This document shows, piece by piece, positions 16,949-27,100 of a stretch of DNA of 64,000 nt. This stretch comes from Kitasatospora atroaurantiaca (GTDB taxonomy: Bacteria; Actinomycetota; Actinomycetes; Streptomycetales; Streptomycetaceae), in assembly GCF_007828955.1 (NCBI RefSeq), contig NZ_VIVR01000001.1:4154001-4218000 (forward strand), in the 5' to 3' direction. The stretch's first letter is position 1. Each line of letters opens with the position of its first letter. A model generated the notes under the pieces. It was given only the letters and a program-made list of their open reading frames with translations, made no database searches and had not been told where the DNA came from. Position numbers and translations under genes: made by a program.

Positions 16949-18526
16949 GTGCCACGTGGAGACGGAAGACTTAACCACGATCTTCTTCCCGGCGAGAAAG
17001 GCCCCCAGGACGCTTGCGGCGTCTTCGGTGTCTGGGCTCCCGGCGAGGAGGTCGCAAAGCTCACGTACTTCGGCCTCTATGCCCTGCAGCACCGCGGACA
17101 GGAATCCGCGGGCATCGCAGTGAGCAACGGCTCCCAGATTCTCGTCTTCAAGGACATGGGGCTTGTCTCCCAGGTCTTCGACGAGGCCTCCCTGGGGTCC
17201 TTGCACGGGCATATCGCCGTCGGACATGCCCGCTACTCGACCACCGGTTCGTCGGTCTGGGAGAACGCCCAGCCGACCTTCCGGGCGACCGTTCACGGTT
17301 CCCTGGCCCTCGGCCACAACGGAAACCTGGTGAACACCGCCGAACTGGCGGAGATGGTCGCCAAGCTGCCCGGCGAGGAGCACGTCTCGCGCTCCGGCCG
17401 CACGGCTGCCACCAACGACACCGACCTGGTGACCGCCCTGCTCGCGGGCTACCCGGACCTCTCCATCGAGGAGACGGCCAAGGAGATCCTGCCCAAGGTC
17501 AAGGGCGCGTTCTCGCTGGTCTTCATGGACGAGCACACCCTCTACGCCGCCCGCGACCCGCAGGGCATCCGCCCGCTGGTGCTCGGCCGGCTGGAGCGCG
17601 GCTGGGTGGTCGCCTCCGAGACGGCTGCGCTCGACATCTGCGGCGCCAGCTTCATCCGCGAGGTGGAGCCGGGCGAGCTGATCGCCATCGACGAGAACGG
17701 CATGCGGAGTTCCCGCTTCGCCGAGTCCAAGCCCAAGGGCTGCGTCTTCGAGTACGTCTACCTGGCCCGCCCCGACACCTCCATCGCCGGCCGCAACGTG
17801 CACCTCTCCCGCGTGGAGATGGGCCGCCGCCTGGCGAAGGAGGCCCCCGTCGAGGCCGACCTGGTGATAGCGACCCCGGAGTCCGGCACCCCCGCCGCGA
17901 TCGGCTACGCCGAGGCCAGCGGCATCCCGTACGGCTCCGGCCTGGTGAAGAACGCCTACGTCGGGCGCACCTTCATCCAGCCCAGCCAGACCATCCGCCA
18001 GCTCGGCATCCGGCTCAAGCTCAACCCGCTCAAGGAAGTCATCGCGGGCAAGCGCCTGGTGGTCGTGGACGACTCGATCGTCCGCGGCAACACCCAGCGG
18101 GCACTGGTCAGGATGCTCCGCGAGGCGGGCGCCGCCGAGGTGCACATCCGTATCTCCTCGCCGCCGGTCAAGTGGCCGTGCTTCTTCGGCATCGACTTCG
18201 CCACCCGCGCGGAGCTGATCGCCAACGGCATGACCGTCGAGGAGATCGGCCGCACGCTCGGCGCGGACTCGCTGGCGTACATCTCGCTCGAAGGCATGAT
18301 CGAGGCCACCGCGCAGCCCAAGGACAACCTCTGCCGGGCCTGCTTCGACGGCGTCTACCCGATGGAGCTGCCGGACCCGGCACTGCTCGGGAAGCTGCTC
18401 CTGGAGGCCGAGATCGCGGGCGGCCAGCAGAAGCCGGCCGTACGCGGCAAGCCGACCTCCGACCTGGACGGCGTCCAGTCCCTGCTCGGCGGACACGGCG
18501 CGGCCGACGCGCTCAGGCGCCCGTAG
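16949..18526 (+). CDS. purF: Amidophosphoribosyltransferase
   Basis: A 525-residue glutamine phosphoribosyl-pyrophosphate amidotransferase, first committed step of purine synthesis. The short propeptide PRGDGRLNHDLLPGE ends just before the catalytic Cys in DACGVFGV, exposed by processing. The glutaminase part shows ALQHRGQES and HGNLVN-type motifs; the PRPP loop is LVVVDDSIVRGNTQ. A Cys pair near the C-terminus (CFFG and CRAC) fits the iron-sulfur type. A longer frame to 16826 exists, but the GTG at 16949 matches the conserved N-terminus and the promoter position. Confidence 0.96.
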   Translation: MPRGDGRLNHDLLPGEKGPQDACGVFGVWAPGEEVAKLTYFGLYALQHRGQESAGIAVSNGSQILVFKDMGLVSQVFDEASLGSLHGHIAVGHARYSTTGSSVWENAQPTFRATVHGSLALGHNGNLVNTAELAEMVAKLPGEEHVSRSGRTAATNDTDLVTALLAGYPDLSIEETAKEILPKVKGAFSLVFMDEHTLYAARDPQGIRPLVLGRLERGWVVASETAALDICGASFIREVEPGELIAIDENGMRSSRFAESKPKGCVFEYVYLARPDTSIAGRNVHLSRVEMGRRLAKEAPVEADLVIATPESGTPAAIGYAEASGIPYGSGLVKNAYVGRTFIQPSQTIRQLGIRLKLNPLKEVIAGKRLVVVDDSIVRGNTQRALVRMLREAGAAEVHIRISSPPVKWPCFFGIDFATRAELIANGMTVEEIGRTLGADSLAYISLEGMIEATAQPKDNLCRACFDGVYPMELPDPALLGKLLLEAEIAGGQQKPAVRGKPTSDLDGVQSLLGGHGAADALRRP

Positions 18527-18536
18527 GCACATGGGC

Positions 18537-18626
18537 AACCACAGCAGGGGCGCGGGCAACTGCGCGATCAACCGTGCACGCACGTCGTGCCCTGGTCGCG
18601 CAGTTCCCCGCGCCCCTGCTGTGGTT
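18537..18626. repeat. Dispersed intergenic hairpin, copy 2
   Basis: Inverted repeat with 31-bp arms (18537-18567 and 18596-18626) and one mismatch, containing the AGGGGCGCGGGCAACTGCG core and flanking CCACAGC/GCTGTGG. It lies between the co-oriented purF and purM genes, so it may attenuate read-through or protect mRNA ends. Confidence 0.9.
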
Positions 18627-18679
18627 CCTGTGAGTGCACAAGTTTTCCCACCCCCACTGACCCGAGAGGGCCGCAGCAA

Positions 18680-19765
18680 GTGACCAGCAACGAGAGCAGC
18701 GGCGCCACCTACGCCGCCGCAGGTGTCGACATCGAGGCCGGCGACCGCGCCGTCGAGCTCATGAAGCAGTGGGTGCGCAAGACGAACCGGCCCGAGGTGG
18801 TCGGCGGCCTGGGCGGCTTCGCCGGGCTCTTCGACGCCTCCGCCTTCAAGCGTTACGAGCGTCCGCTGCTGGCCTCCGCCACCGACGGGGTCGGGACGAA
18901 GGTCGCCATCGCCCAGGCCATGGACAAGCACGACACCATCGGCCACGACCTGGTCGGCATGGTCGTCGACGACCTGGTGGTCTGCGGCGCAGAACCGCTC
19001 TTCATGACCGACTACATCTGCGTCGGCAAGGTCGTCCCCGAGCGGGTCGCCGCGATCGTCAAGGGCATCGCCGAGGGCTGCACGCTGGCCGGCTGCGCCC
19101 TGGTCGGTGGCGAGACCGCCGAGCACCCGGGTCTGCTGGGCGCGGACGAGTACGACGTCGCGGGCGCCGGTACCGGCGTGGTCGAGGCCGACGCGCTGCT
19201 GGGCGCCGAGCGGGTCCGGGCCGGTGACGTCGTCATCGCCATGGCCGCCTCGGGTCTGCACTCCAACGGCTACTCGCTGGTCCGCCACGTGCTGCTGAAC
19301 CAGGCCGGCTGGTCGCTGGACCGCCAGGTCGAGGAGTTCGGCCGGACGCTGGGCGAGGAGCTGCTCGAGCCCACCAGGATCTACTCGCTGGACTGCCTGG
19401 CGCTCACCCGCGCCACCGAGATCCACGCCTTCTCGCACGTCACGGGCGGCGGCCTGGCGGCCAACCTGGCCCGGGTCATCCCGGCCGGGCTGCACGCCCG
19501 CCTGGACCGCGGCACCTGGACGCCGCTGCCGGTCTTCCAGACCGTCGCCCAGGTCGGCAAGATGGCCACCCTGGAGATCGAGAAGACCCTGAACATGGGC
19601 GTCGGCATGGTGGCCGTGGTGCCGCCGGAGTCGGTCGACGTGGTGCTGTCGGTCCTGGAGGACCGCGGCGTCGAGGCCTGGCTGCTCGGTGACATCGTGG
19701 ACCGCACGGACGAGCACGACGGCGGCGCGGCGCTCTACAACGCGTACGAGGGCTTCGAGCTCTGA
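18680..19765 (+). CDS. purM: Phosphoribosylformylglycinamidine cyclo-ligase
   Basis: A 361-residue AIR synthetase, fifth step of purine synthesis, using ATP to close the imidazole ring of FGAM. Conserved segments: ATDGVGTKVAIAQ, GHDLVGMVVDDLVVCGAEP, ALVGGETAEHPG, ASGLHSNGYSLVR and HVTGGGLAANLARV. GTG start at 18680 preceded by GAGAGGG. Downstream of purF but separated by a hairpin. Confidence 0.97.
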   Translation: MTSNESSGATYAAAGVDIEAGDRAVELMKQWVRKTNRPEVVGGLGGFAGLFDASAFKRYERPLLASATDGVGTKVAIAQAMDKHDTIGHDLVGMVVDDLVVCGAEPLFMTDYICVGKVVPERVAAIVKGIAEGCTLAGCALVGGETAEHPGLLGADEYDVAGAGTGVVEADALLGAERVRAGDVVIAMAASGLHSNGYSLVRHVLLNQAGWSLDRQVEEFGRTLGEELLEPTRIYSLDCLALTRATEIHAFSHVTGGGLAANLARVIPAGLHARLDRGTWTPLPVFQTVAQVGKMATLEIEKTLNMGVGMVAVVPPESVDVVLSVLEDRGVEAWLLGDIVDRTDEHDGGAALYNAYEGFEL

Positions 19766-19781
19766 CGCTCCCGGCACGGAT

Positions 19782-19806
19782 GAAGGGGCCCCTCGTGGGC
19801 CCCTTC
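19782..19806. terminator. purM terminator
   Basis: Stem GAAGGGGCCC/GGGCCCCTTC with a 5-base loop, followed by TTCATT. Two more hairpins follow at 19814-19839 and 19858-19891, so the gap between convergent purM and the DUF3073 gene holds three in tandem. Confidence 0.85.
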
Positions 19807-19813
19807 TTCATTG

Positions 19814-19839
19814 ACCACCTACGAAATTTCGCAGGTGGT
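19814..19839. terminator. Hairpin between convergent genes
   Basis: ACCACCT pairs with AGGTGGT, and the interior GCGAAAT/ATTTCGC is also nearly self-complementary. Middle of three hairpins between purM and the DUF3073 gene. Confidence 0.6.
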
Positions 19840-19857
19840 TACGCGGGAACGCCGAAA

Positions 19858-19891
19858 ACCGGCTTGGCGCTCCGTGGAGCGCCAAGCCGGT
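19858..19891. terminator. Terminator of the DUF3073 gene
   Basis: Perfect 16-bp stem ACCGGCTTGGCGCTCC with its complement around a 2-base loop, just beyond the stop of the minus-strand DUF3073 gene. Confidence 0.85.
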
Positions 19892-19903
19892 CAGGTCAGG
19901 CTC

Positions 19904-20152
19904 TTACGCGCGACGGCGGGACTGGCTGGTGCCCGCGTCCGCCTCCGCGTCGTCGTCCTCGTCGGCGTAGTAGTCGGCATACGCCGCGTAAGGATCGTCG
20001 TCCTCTTCTTCGATCGGCTCAGGCTTGATCGAAGCGGTAGAGGGCGATACGCCCAGCTCGCTGGACAGACGGTTAGCGTCGAAGCCGCCGCTGTTGTACT
20101 TCAGCTCGCGGGCGACCTTCGTCTGCTTGGCCTTGGCCCGGCCGCGCCCCAT
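19904..20152 (-). CDS. DUF3073 family protein
   Basis: An 82-residue small protein conserved in actinobacteria next to purM. The basic N-terminus MGRGRAKAKQTKVARELKY is followed by FDANRLSSELG and a strongly acidic, Tyr-rich middle (IEEEDDDPYAAYADYYADEDDD), ending in SRRRA. The function is unknown; the charge-segregated, probably disordered sequence suggests nucleic-acid or protein binding. Monocistronic and convergent to purM. Confidence 0.92.
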   Translation of the reverse strand: MGRGRAKAKQTKVARELKYNSGGFDANRLSSELGVSPSTASIKPEPIEEEDDDPYAAYADYYADEDDDAEADAGTSQSRRRA

Positions 20153-20558
20153 GGGTCGACCCCCTCAACGATGGGGCTCACGGCCCCGAGTCTGACACGT
20201 GTTCATGTTCAGGAGCGGCCTGCCCGTAGTGGGAGAACCGTCCCTTGGAGCATTAACGGTACCTGTTTCCGCCGCCGAACGGTACGTCGCCGGTGTGACG
20301 TGGCGCGCACTGTCGCCCCCCGAAACCAGGTCTTTCCAGGTCACGAGAGGATTTTCGGGCTTTCGCAGGCTGTCCGTAGCCTGCCCTGGTCCGTCGTTCC
20401 GGCACCGATTATCCCCCGGCGGGGGGCTCAGGATCGCCCGATCGGGCTACCAAGTGAGAATCCGGTTCCACATTGTGATGCGAGGGGGGCGAGCGCCGCA
20501 GGGCGCTCGCCCCCCTCGCATCACTCGCCTCCGGGCGCGCCCTTCGGCTTGGGCAGGC

Positions 20559-21719
20559 TCAGCCCCGGCGGGCGCCCGGGAGCAGGATCGTGCGCAGAGC
20601 GCTGATCTCCCGCATCCGCTTCTCGGCGAGGCGGTCGGCCGCGACGGCCGGGGGAACGCCGTCGGCGGTGGCCCGGGTGAAGATCTCCAGGGTGGTGTCG
20701 AAGATCTTGGTGGCCTTGTTCTTGGCGCGCTCGAAGTTGAAGCCCTCGATCTCGTCCGCGACCTGGATCACGCCGCCGGAGTTCACCAGGTAGTCGGGCG
20801 CGTACAGGATGCCGCGGTCGGCCAGGTCCTTCTCGACGCCCGGGTGGGCCAGCTGGTTGTTGGCCGCGCCGCAGACCACCGAGGTGCCGGCCGCGCCGAG
20901 CGCACCCACCGTGTGGTCGTCCAGCGCGCCGCCCAGGGCGCAGGGGGCGTAGACGTCCAGCGAGGCCTGCAGCAGCGCGGCGGTGTCGGCCACCACCTCG
21001 ACCTCGGGGTGGGCGGCCCGCACGCGGTTCACGGCCGCCTCGGAGACGTCCGTGATGACGACCGTGGCGCCGTCGGCGACCAGGTGGCTCACCAGGTAGT
21101 GGCCGACCTTGCCGACGCCCGCGACGCCGACCCGCTTGCCGCGCAGCGTGGGCTGGCCCCAGCGGGCCTGGGCGGAGGCGCGCATGCCCTGGAACACGCC
21201 GAAGGCGGTCAGGATCGAGGAGTCGCCGGCGCCGCCGTTCTCGGGCGAGCGGCCGGTCACGAACTCGGTCTCGCGTGCGATGACGTCCATGTCCTGGACG
21301 TAGGTGCCCACGTCGCAGGCGGTGATGTAGCGGCCGCGCAGCGACTCGACGAAGCGGCCGTAGGCGCGGAGCATCGCCTCGTTCTTGTCCTTGTTCGGGT
21401 CGCCGATGATGACGGCCTTGCCGCCGCCGAGGTCGAGCCCGGCGAGGGCGTTCTTGTAGCTCATGCCGCGCGACAGGCGCAGCGCGTCCTCCAGGGCCTC
21501 CTCCTCGGTGGCGTACTGGAAGAAGCGGGTACCGCCGAGGGCGGGGCCCAGCGCGGTGGAGTGGATGGCGATGATCGCCTTCAGGCCGGAGCTCCGGTCG
21601 TGGCAGAGCACCACCTGCTCGTGCCCGTCGCCGGGGACGCCGTCCTGCTCGGTGCGGAAGATCCTGCTCAGCACGCCGGGTGCGGGGTGCGTCGCGGACG
21701 CGGTCTGTACGTCGGTCAC
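20559..21719 (-). CDS. vdh: Valine (branched-chain amino acid) dehydrogenase
   Basis: A 386-residue NAD-dependent Glu/Leu/Phe/Val dehydrogenase. The catalytic Lys lies in [17 protein letters not shown], the Rossmann motif is [13 protein letters not shown], and [16 protein letters not shown] follows. It oxidatively deaminates valine and relatives to 2-oxo acids, which feed branched-chain and polyketide precursors. The position between the DUF3073 gene and bldC matches the streptomycete Vdh locus. GTG start at 21719; 15 residues of variable N-terminus precede the fold. Confidence 0.93.
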   Translation of the reverse strand: MTDVQTASATHPAPGVLSRIFRTEQDGVPGDGHEQVVLCHDRSSGLKAIIAIHSTALGPALGGTRFFQYATEEEALEDALRLSRGMSYKNALAGLDLGGGKAVIIGDPNKDKNEAMLRAYGRFVESLRGRYITACDVGTYVQDMDVIARETEFVTGRSPENGGAGDSSILTAFGVFQGMRASAQARWGQPTLRGKRVGVAGVGKVGHYLVSHLVADGATVVITDVSEAAVNRVRAAHPEVEVVADTAALLQASLDVYAPCALGGALDDHTVGALGAAGTSVVCGAANNQLAHPGVEKDLADRGILYAPDYLVNSGGVIQVADEIEGFNFERAKNKATKIFDTTLEIFTRATADGVPPAVAADRLAEKRMREISALRTILLPGARRG

Positions 21720-22029
21720 TGTGGTGACTCCAGTAACTCTGGCCCACTGCTGTGGTGTGGGCGCCTGATGGAAGCCTAGCCCCGGGGCAGGCCCCCGATC
21801 TGCCCCTCCGGGCAACGATCGAACGTCGGCTTCGGGGCTCCGTCGGCAGGTGGGCCACCGATCAGGCTCGGGCATCCCGGGGGCGCGGGGAACTGCGCGA
21901 GATCGGCGGGAAACCGCCCGCAGCCTCCCGCCTCGCGCAGTTCCCAGCACCCCCCGGGGGTTGGCCCGACGGCCCCTGACCGCCGGAGGCTTGCCGCCCT
22001 CTCCCGGTGGGCCGGTGCGTCGTGCGACG
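21720..22029. other. Intergenic region with hairpin copy 3
   Basis: 310 bases between the divergent vdh and hypothetical genes. It carries the third copy of the dispersed hairpin (21877-21958) and presumably both promoters. No coding region is supported. Confidence 0.6.
21877..21958. repeat. Dispersed intergenic hairpin, copy 3
   Basis: Left arm 21877-21900 and right arm 21933-21957 share the GGGGCGCGGGGAACTGCGCGA core; the right arm has drifted (TTCCCAGCACCCCC), so the outer stem is imperfect. Confidence 0.8.
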
Positions 22030-22923
22030 ATGCAGAGCGTGACCGCCGTGCGCACTTCGGTGCTCCCGCCCTATGCCGCCCACCTGCGGGTCTACGAGCC
22101 ACTGGCCGCCTACCCCGAGCCCGAGCGGGCCCGCTGGCAGGCGTACGCCGCCGCGCACGGCCCGGACGCCAGCGCCCCGGAGCAGACCGTCGCTCCGGCG
22201 GCGCTGGAGGAGCAGCGGGAGGCGCTGGCGGAGCTGCTCGGCCGGACGCCGCGGACGCTGCCCGAGCGGGAGAGCGAGCGGGCCTTCGTCCGGGTGGTCG
22301 ACGGCGTGACGTACGTCTGCCCGTGGGCGACCCGGCTGCGCAGCTGGCAGGCGCTGGACGAGCTGCGTGTGTCGCTGCCGGTGGCGCTGCTGGACACGGT
22401 GCTGCCGCCGGCCGTACGGGCGGCGGCGCTGGCCGACCAGGAGCGCTGGCAGGCGGTGCACCCCGATGCCCGGCCGTGGATCCTGACCAGCCGGTGGGAG
22501 GTGCCGGTGCGCTGGTTCCTGCCCTTCGGGGCGGAGGACCGCTGCTTCGTCCCGGCCGGTCCCGAGGGCAGCCGGGTGCCGGCCGCGCTCTTCTACCTGA
22601 CGCCGATGGCGCAGGCCCGGCGGCGGGTGGCGCGCGGCTTCCGGGTGCTGCGCGGGAGCGCGCCGACCGGGACGCTGGTGCAGGGCGTGGAAGAGGTGGG
22701 CCGCTGGCTGGAGGAGTTCCACCCGAGGTCGCTGGTGGAGCTCGACTACGGGGGTCTGGTGCACCTGCTCGGCCCCGAGCGGCTGGCAGCGGAGGACTCG
22801 GTCGAGGAGATCGAGGCCGGGATCGGAGCGCTCCGCTCCGGGGACGGGGTGGGTGCGGCCCCGGCGTACGAGGCGGTGACCGCGCGCTGGCGGAAGGTGT
22901 TCGCCCTGCGGAACGCCAGCTGA
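22030..22923 (+). CDS. Conserved hypothetical protein upstream of bldC
   Basis: A 297-residue protein with no signal peptide or membrane segment. It contains [44 protein letters not shown] and [16 protein letters not shown], but I recognise no catalytic motif. A gene of this type occupies the same place beside bldC in other streptomycetes, so it is part of the conserved core. The ATG at 22030 or the GTG at 22039 could be the start; no strong ribosome site separates them. Confidence 0.8.
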   Translation: MQSVTAVRTSVLPPYAAHLRVYEPLAAYPEPERARWQAYAAAHGPDASAPEQTVAPAALEEQREALAELLGRTPRTLPERESERAFVRVVDGVTYVCPWATRLRSWQALDELRVSLPVALLDTVLPPAVRAAALADQERWQAVHPDARPWILTSRWEVPVRWFLPFGAEDRCFVPAGPEGSRVPAALFYLTPMAQARRRVARGFRVLRGSAPTGTLVQGVEEVGRWLEEFHPRSLVELDYGGLVHLLGPERLAAEDSVEEIEAGIGALRSGDGVGAAPAYEAVTARWRKVFALRNAS

Positions 22924-23434
22924 CGGGCGATCAGTGCAGGTGGGGGCCGGTGTCAGTGGGATGCGTAAGGATGATCGGGTACTTCGGGCCAGAGCCGGGG
23001 ACCAAGGTCCCGGTTCGGGTCAATACCCCTCGAACGTGACACTACTCACCGTTGACGCGAACTTACCCCTATGTGCAAAAATGGGACAACCAGCCCAAGT
23101 TCACTCAGGTGTGTCCACTTTTGGGTGGATCTGACGGTGGTGCGTACTTTGCGGGGAAACAAAGGGTCTGGTCCCCCCATAACCGATTGTCACCGTTTGA
23201 TGACTGTCCGCTATGGGGCGGTCCATGGCCATCCGTCGCGCTTGAACCCGTCAGGGGTCAATTTTGGCGGTTTGGCCGATGGGGCTGGACGAATGGTGTA
23301 GTTGTAGACACCAGGACAAGCCGTTCGTCCTATAACCGACTCGGTCCGCCTATGCCATTTCGGGCATCGCGGGCCAAGGTGCAGAATTTGAAGGATAGAA
23401 CCGCCCTGGTTCGGTTCTCCCGAGGAGGCCGCTC
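22924..23434. promoter_or_regulatory. bldC upstream region
   Basis: 511 bases without a credible gene and with clearly lower GC than the flanks, containing runs such as AATTTTGGCGG and GTGCAAAAATGGGAC. A short hairpin at 22995-23012 (CCGGGGACC/GGTCCCGG) may end the upstream gene. The length suggests a long leader or complex promoter for bldC. Confidence 0.55.
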
Positions 23435-23641
23435 ATGACCGCTCGTACCCCTGACGCTGAGCCCCTGCTGACGCCGGCAGAGGTCGCCACCATGTTCCGC
23501 GTGGACCCGAAGACGGTCACTCGCTGGGCCAAGGCGGGCAAGCTCACGTCCATCCGCACTCTCGGCGGCCACCGCCGGTACCGCGAGGCGGAGGTGCGCG
23601 CTCTGCTGGCCGGCATTCCGGCGCAGCGTACCGAGGCCTGA
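23435..23641 (+). CDS. bldC: Developmental regulator BldC (MerR-like)
   Basis: A 68-residue protein essentially identical in pattern to BldC: PLLTPAEVATMFRVDPKT, RWAKAGKLTSIRTLGGH and RRYREAEVRALLAG. It is a winged-helix protein like the MerR DNA-binding domain without an effector domain, and binds direct repeats cooperatively to delay entry into development. Strong ribosome site GAGGAGG before the ATG. Monocistronic, followed by a terminator. Confidence 0.98.
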   Translation: MTARTPDAEPLLTPAEVATMFRVDPKTVTRWAKAGKLTSIRTLGGHRRYREAEVRALLAGIPAQRTEA

Positions 23642-23663
23642 GGGCCTCGCTGAAGCTTTTCCA

Positions 23664-23711
23664 GAAGGGGCCGTATCCCTGACTCCGCCGGGTCGGGAGT
23701 GCGGCCCCTTC
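23664..23711 (+). terminator. bldC terminator
   Basis: Stem GAAGGGGCCG/CGGCCCCTTC enclosing a partly paired 28-base interior, 22 bases after the bldC stop. Confidence 0.8.
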
Positions 23712-23940
23712 GGCGTGCCCGGAATCAATGATTCCTATTGGGGCTGGTGTGGGTGGGGGGAATTAGTGAGAAATGCATGTACAATTTTATATATTAAATT
23801 ATGGCCCTCTGATGGGGCGTCCGGAGTGTCCGGTCTCAAGAAAAGATAAGTGACGACCATCACAGGATCGTTATCTTGTGGTCTAGACCTAGGGTGGGGT
23901 AGAAGCTGACGCCCACTCAGTGATGCGAAGGCAGACGAAA
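23712..23940. other. AT-rich intergenic segment
   Basis: Between the bldC terminator and the tRNA-Asp terminator. Bases 23771-23803 are about 85% A+T (ACAATTTTATATATTAAATT), exceptional in this genome. No gene is visible. Possible roles are a nucleoid-protein (Lsr2) or regulator binding patch, or a scar of past insertion. Confidence 0.5.
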
Positions 23941-23970
23941 GAGGCCCGGAACCTGACGGCTCCGGGCCTC
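23941..23970 (-). terminator. Terminator of tRNA-Asp (copy 1)
   Basis: Perfect 10-bp stem GAGGCCCGGA/TCCGGGCCTC with a 10-base loop, just 3' of the minus-strand tRNA and followed on that strand by TTTCGTC. Confidence 0.8.
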
Positions 23971-23980
23971 TCACCTACTG

Positions 23981-24054
23981 CGATCCCGACGGGACTTGAA
24001 CCCGCGACCTCCACCTTGACAGGGTGGCGAGCTAACCAACTGCTCCACGGGACC
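23981..24054 (-). tRNA. tRNA-Asp (GTC), copy 1
   Basis: 74 nt. The acceptor stem GGTCCCG pairs with CGGGATC, anticodon loop CTGTCAA gives GTC, and the T-loop is TTCAAGT. CCA is not encoded. Differs from the second copy (36909-36982) by a compensatory pair in the acceptor stem. Confidence 0.97.
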
Positions 24055-24158
24055 AGAGTTTTACTTCTGATCTTCCTGTCCGCGTTGCGAACAAGACAGA
24101 TCGTACTGCATGCCCGGCCCCAGGTCGAACTGGCTCGCACCACCGTGGGCCGGGCGGG

Positions 24159-27100
24159 TCACAGCGTGGCCGCCGCGGCCTCCATCGCCTTCAGGATGCG
24201 CTTCTCCGAGACGGGCGTCGGGGTGCCCAGCCCCTGGGCGAAGAAGCTCACCCGGAGCTCCTCGATCATCCAGCGGATCTGACGTACCGCCGCCGAGGGC
24301 TCCCGCCCGGCCGGCACCTTGGCCAGCAGCTCGCCGTACGCGTCCTGCACCTGCTGGATCTTCTGCAGCTGCTGGAGGTCGCGCTGGGGGTGGTTGGGCA
24401 GTGCCTCCAGGCGGCGGTCCACCGCGAGCAGATAGCGCTTCAGGTCGGGCAGCCGCTGCCAGCCGGTGTCGGTCACGAAGCCCGGGTGGACCAGGGACGC
24501 CAGGTGGAGGCGGATGTCGTTCACGGCGGTCAGCAGCACCGGGCTGCTGACCGTCCTGAGCCGGCTGGACGCCTTCTGGAAGGCGATCAGCGCCGTGGCC
24601 GTCTTCAGCGTGGTGTCCGCGGACAGCTCGTACAGGTCGGCCCGCACCTTGTCGTACAGCTTGGTGAAGGCGGCCTCGTCCCAGGCCGGGCCGCCGGCCA
24701 GGGTCATCAGCCGGTCGGTGGCGGCGGCGACGATGTCCTCGAACAACGCCGGGACGGAGCCGTGCGGGTTGTGCGAGAGGGCGAGCTTGGCCTGGTTGCC
24801 CAGGCGGTCCTGGATGGACTTGGCGGGCGAGTTGACGGCCAGCATCAGCAGGCGGCGGGTGCCCGCCCACATGGCCTGCTCCTGGGCCTCGGGGGTGTCG
24901 AAGAGCCGGATGGCCACCGAGTCCGTCTCGTCCACCAGCGCCGGGTAGGCCCGTAGGGAGTGCCCGCGCGAGCGCTGCTCGAAGGTGCGCTGCAGGACGG
25001 GCAGATCGGCCGGCCAGGAGGTCAGGCCGGTCCGCTCGATGCCCTGCCCGGAGGCGGCGGAGGAGAGGGTCTCCTTGAGCTTGGGCTTCAGCTTGAGCCG
25101 GAGGTCCTCCAGGTCCTTGGACTCGGCCAGCTTGCGCTTGCCGTCCACCACCCGGAAGGTCACCTTCAGGTGGTCGGGGACGCGCTCGTCGTCCCAGGCC
25201 TCCGGCGGGATGGTGACGGCCGTCATCCGCTTGAGGATGTGCTCCAGCGTCGGGAGCAGATGCTCCTGACGGTCCTTCACCTGACGCAGCGCCGCCTTGG
25301 CGAAGTCCGGTGCCGGGACGAAGTTGCGGCGGATCGCCTTGGGCAGCGCCCGGATGTACGCGGTGACCAGCTCGGCCCGCAGGCCGGGGATCTGCCAGTC
25401 GAAGCCCTCCGAGGTGACCTGGTTGAGCACGGGGAGCGGGATGTGGACGGTCACGCCGTCCGCGTCGCTGCCGGGCTCGAACTGGTAGGTGAGCTTGAAG
25501 CGCAGCTTGCCCTGCTGCCAGTAGTCCGGGTAGTCCGCCTCGGTGACGCCGTCCGCCGACTCGTTGATCAGCATCGACTTCTCGAAGCTCAGCAGATCCG
25601 GCTGCTCGTGCCGGGCCTTCTTCCACCAGGAGTCGAAGTGCCGGGTGGAGACGATCTCCTCCGGCAGGCGGCCGTCGTAGAAGTCGAAGAGCGTCTGGTC
25701 GTCCACCAGGATGTCGCGGCGGCGGGCCCGGTTCTCCAGCTCCTCGACCTCGCTGAGCAGCTTGCGGTTCTCCGCGAAGAACTTGTGGTGGGTCTCCCAG
25801 TCGCCCTCGACCAGGGCGTTGCGGATGAACAGCTCGCGGCACAGCTCGGGGTCGATCCGGCCGTAGTTGATCTTGCGCTGGGCGACGACCGGCATCCCGT
25901 AGAGGGTCACCTTCTCGTACGCCAGCACCGCGCCGGCCTTCTTCTCCCAGTGCGGCTCGCTGTACGTCTTCTTGATCAGGTGGCCGGCCAGCGGCTCGAC
26001 CCACTCGGGCTCGATCTTGGCGTTGATCCGGGCCCAGAGCCGGGAGGTCTCCACCAGCTCGGCCGACATCACCCAGCGCGGGGGCTTCTTGAACAGCCCG
26101 CTGCCCGGGAAGACCGCGAAGCGGGCGCCGCGCGCGCCGCCGTACTCGCGCTTCTCCACGTCGTACAGGCCGATGTGCGAGAGCAGGCCGGCCAGCAGCG
26201 ACTGGTGGATCCGGTCGGCGTCGGGCTCCGCGTCGGGATGGGGTTCCTCGATGGTCACGCCGAGCTGCTTGGCGACGGTGCGCAGCTGGGTGTAGATGTC
26301 CTGCCACTCGCGTATCCGCAGGTAGTTCAGGAACTCGGTCTTGCACATCCGGCGGAAGGCGGAGGAGGAGAGCTCCTTCTGCTGCTCCCTGACGTACCGC
26401 CACATGGCCAGGTAGGCGAGGAAGTCGGAGGTCTCGGAGTTGAAGCGGCGGTGCCGCTCGTCGGCGGCCTGGCGCTTCTCGGCGGGGCGCTCGCGCGGGT
26501 CCTGGATGGAGAGCGCGGCGGCGATCACCATCACGTCCCGGACGCAGCCGTTCTTGTCCGCCTCCAGGACCATCCGGGCCATCCGGGGGTCGACCGGGAG
26601 CTGGGCCAGCTTGCGGCCGAGCGGGGTCAGGCGCTTGCGGTGGTCCTTCTCGGCCGGGTCGAGGGCGCCCAGCTCGTGGAGCAGGCTGACGCCGTCCTTG
26701 ATGTTGCGGGAGTCCGGCGGGTCGAGGAAGGGGAAGGCGGCGATGTCGCCGAGGCCGGCCGCCGTCATCTGGAGGATGACCGAGGCCAGGTTGGTGCGCA
26801 GGATCTCCGCGTCGGTGAACTCGGGACGGGAGAGGAAGTCCTCCTCCGAGTAGAGCCGGATGCAGATGCCGTCGGACGTACGGCCGCAGCGGCCCTTGCG
26901 CTGGTTGGCGCTGGCCTGGCTGATCGCCTCGATCGGCAGACGCTGCACCTTGGTGCGGTGGCTGTAGCGGGAGATGCGCGCCGTGCCCGGGTCGATCACG
27001 TACTTGATGCCGGGGACGGTGAGCGAAGTCTCCGCGACGTTGGTGGCCAGCACGATCCGGCGGCTGTTGGAACGCTGGAAGACCCGGTGCTGCTCGGCGG

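Noticed and set aside
20199-21779. 526-codon plus-strand frame opposite the valine dehydrogenase.
   Set aside because: The minus strand carries a complete, recognisable enzyme; the plus frame shows only low-complexity Val/Gly/Ala.
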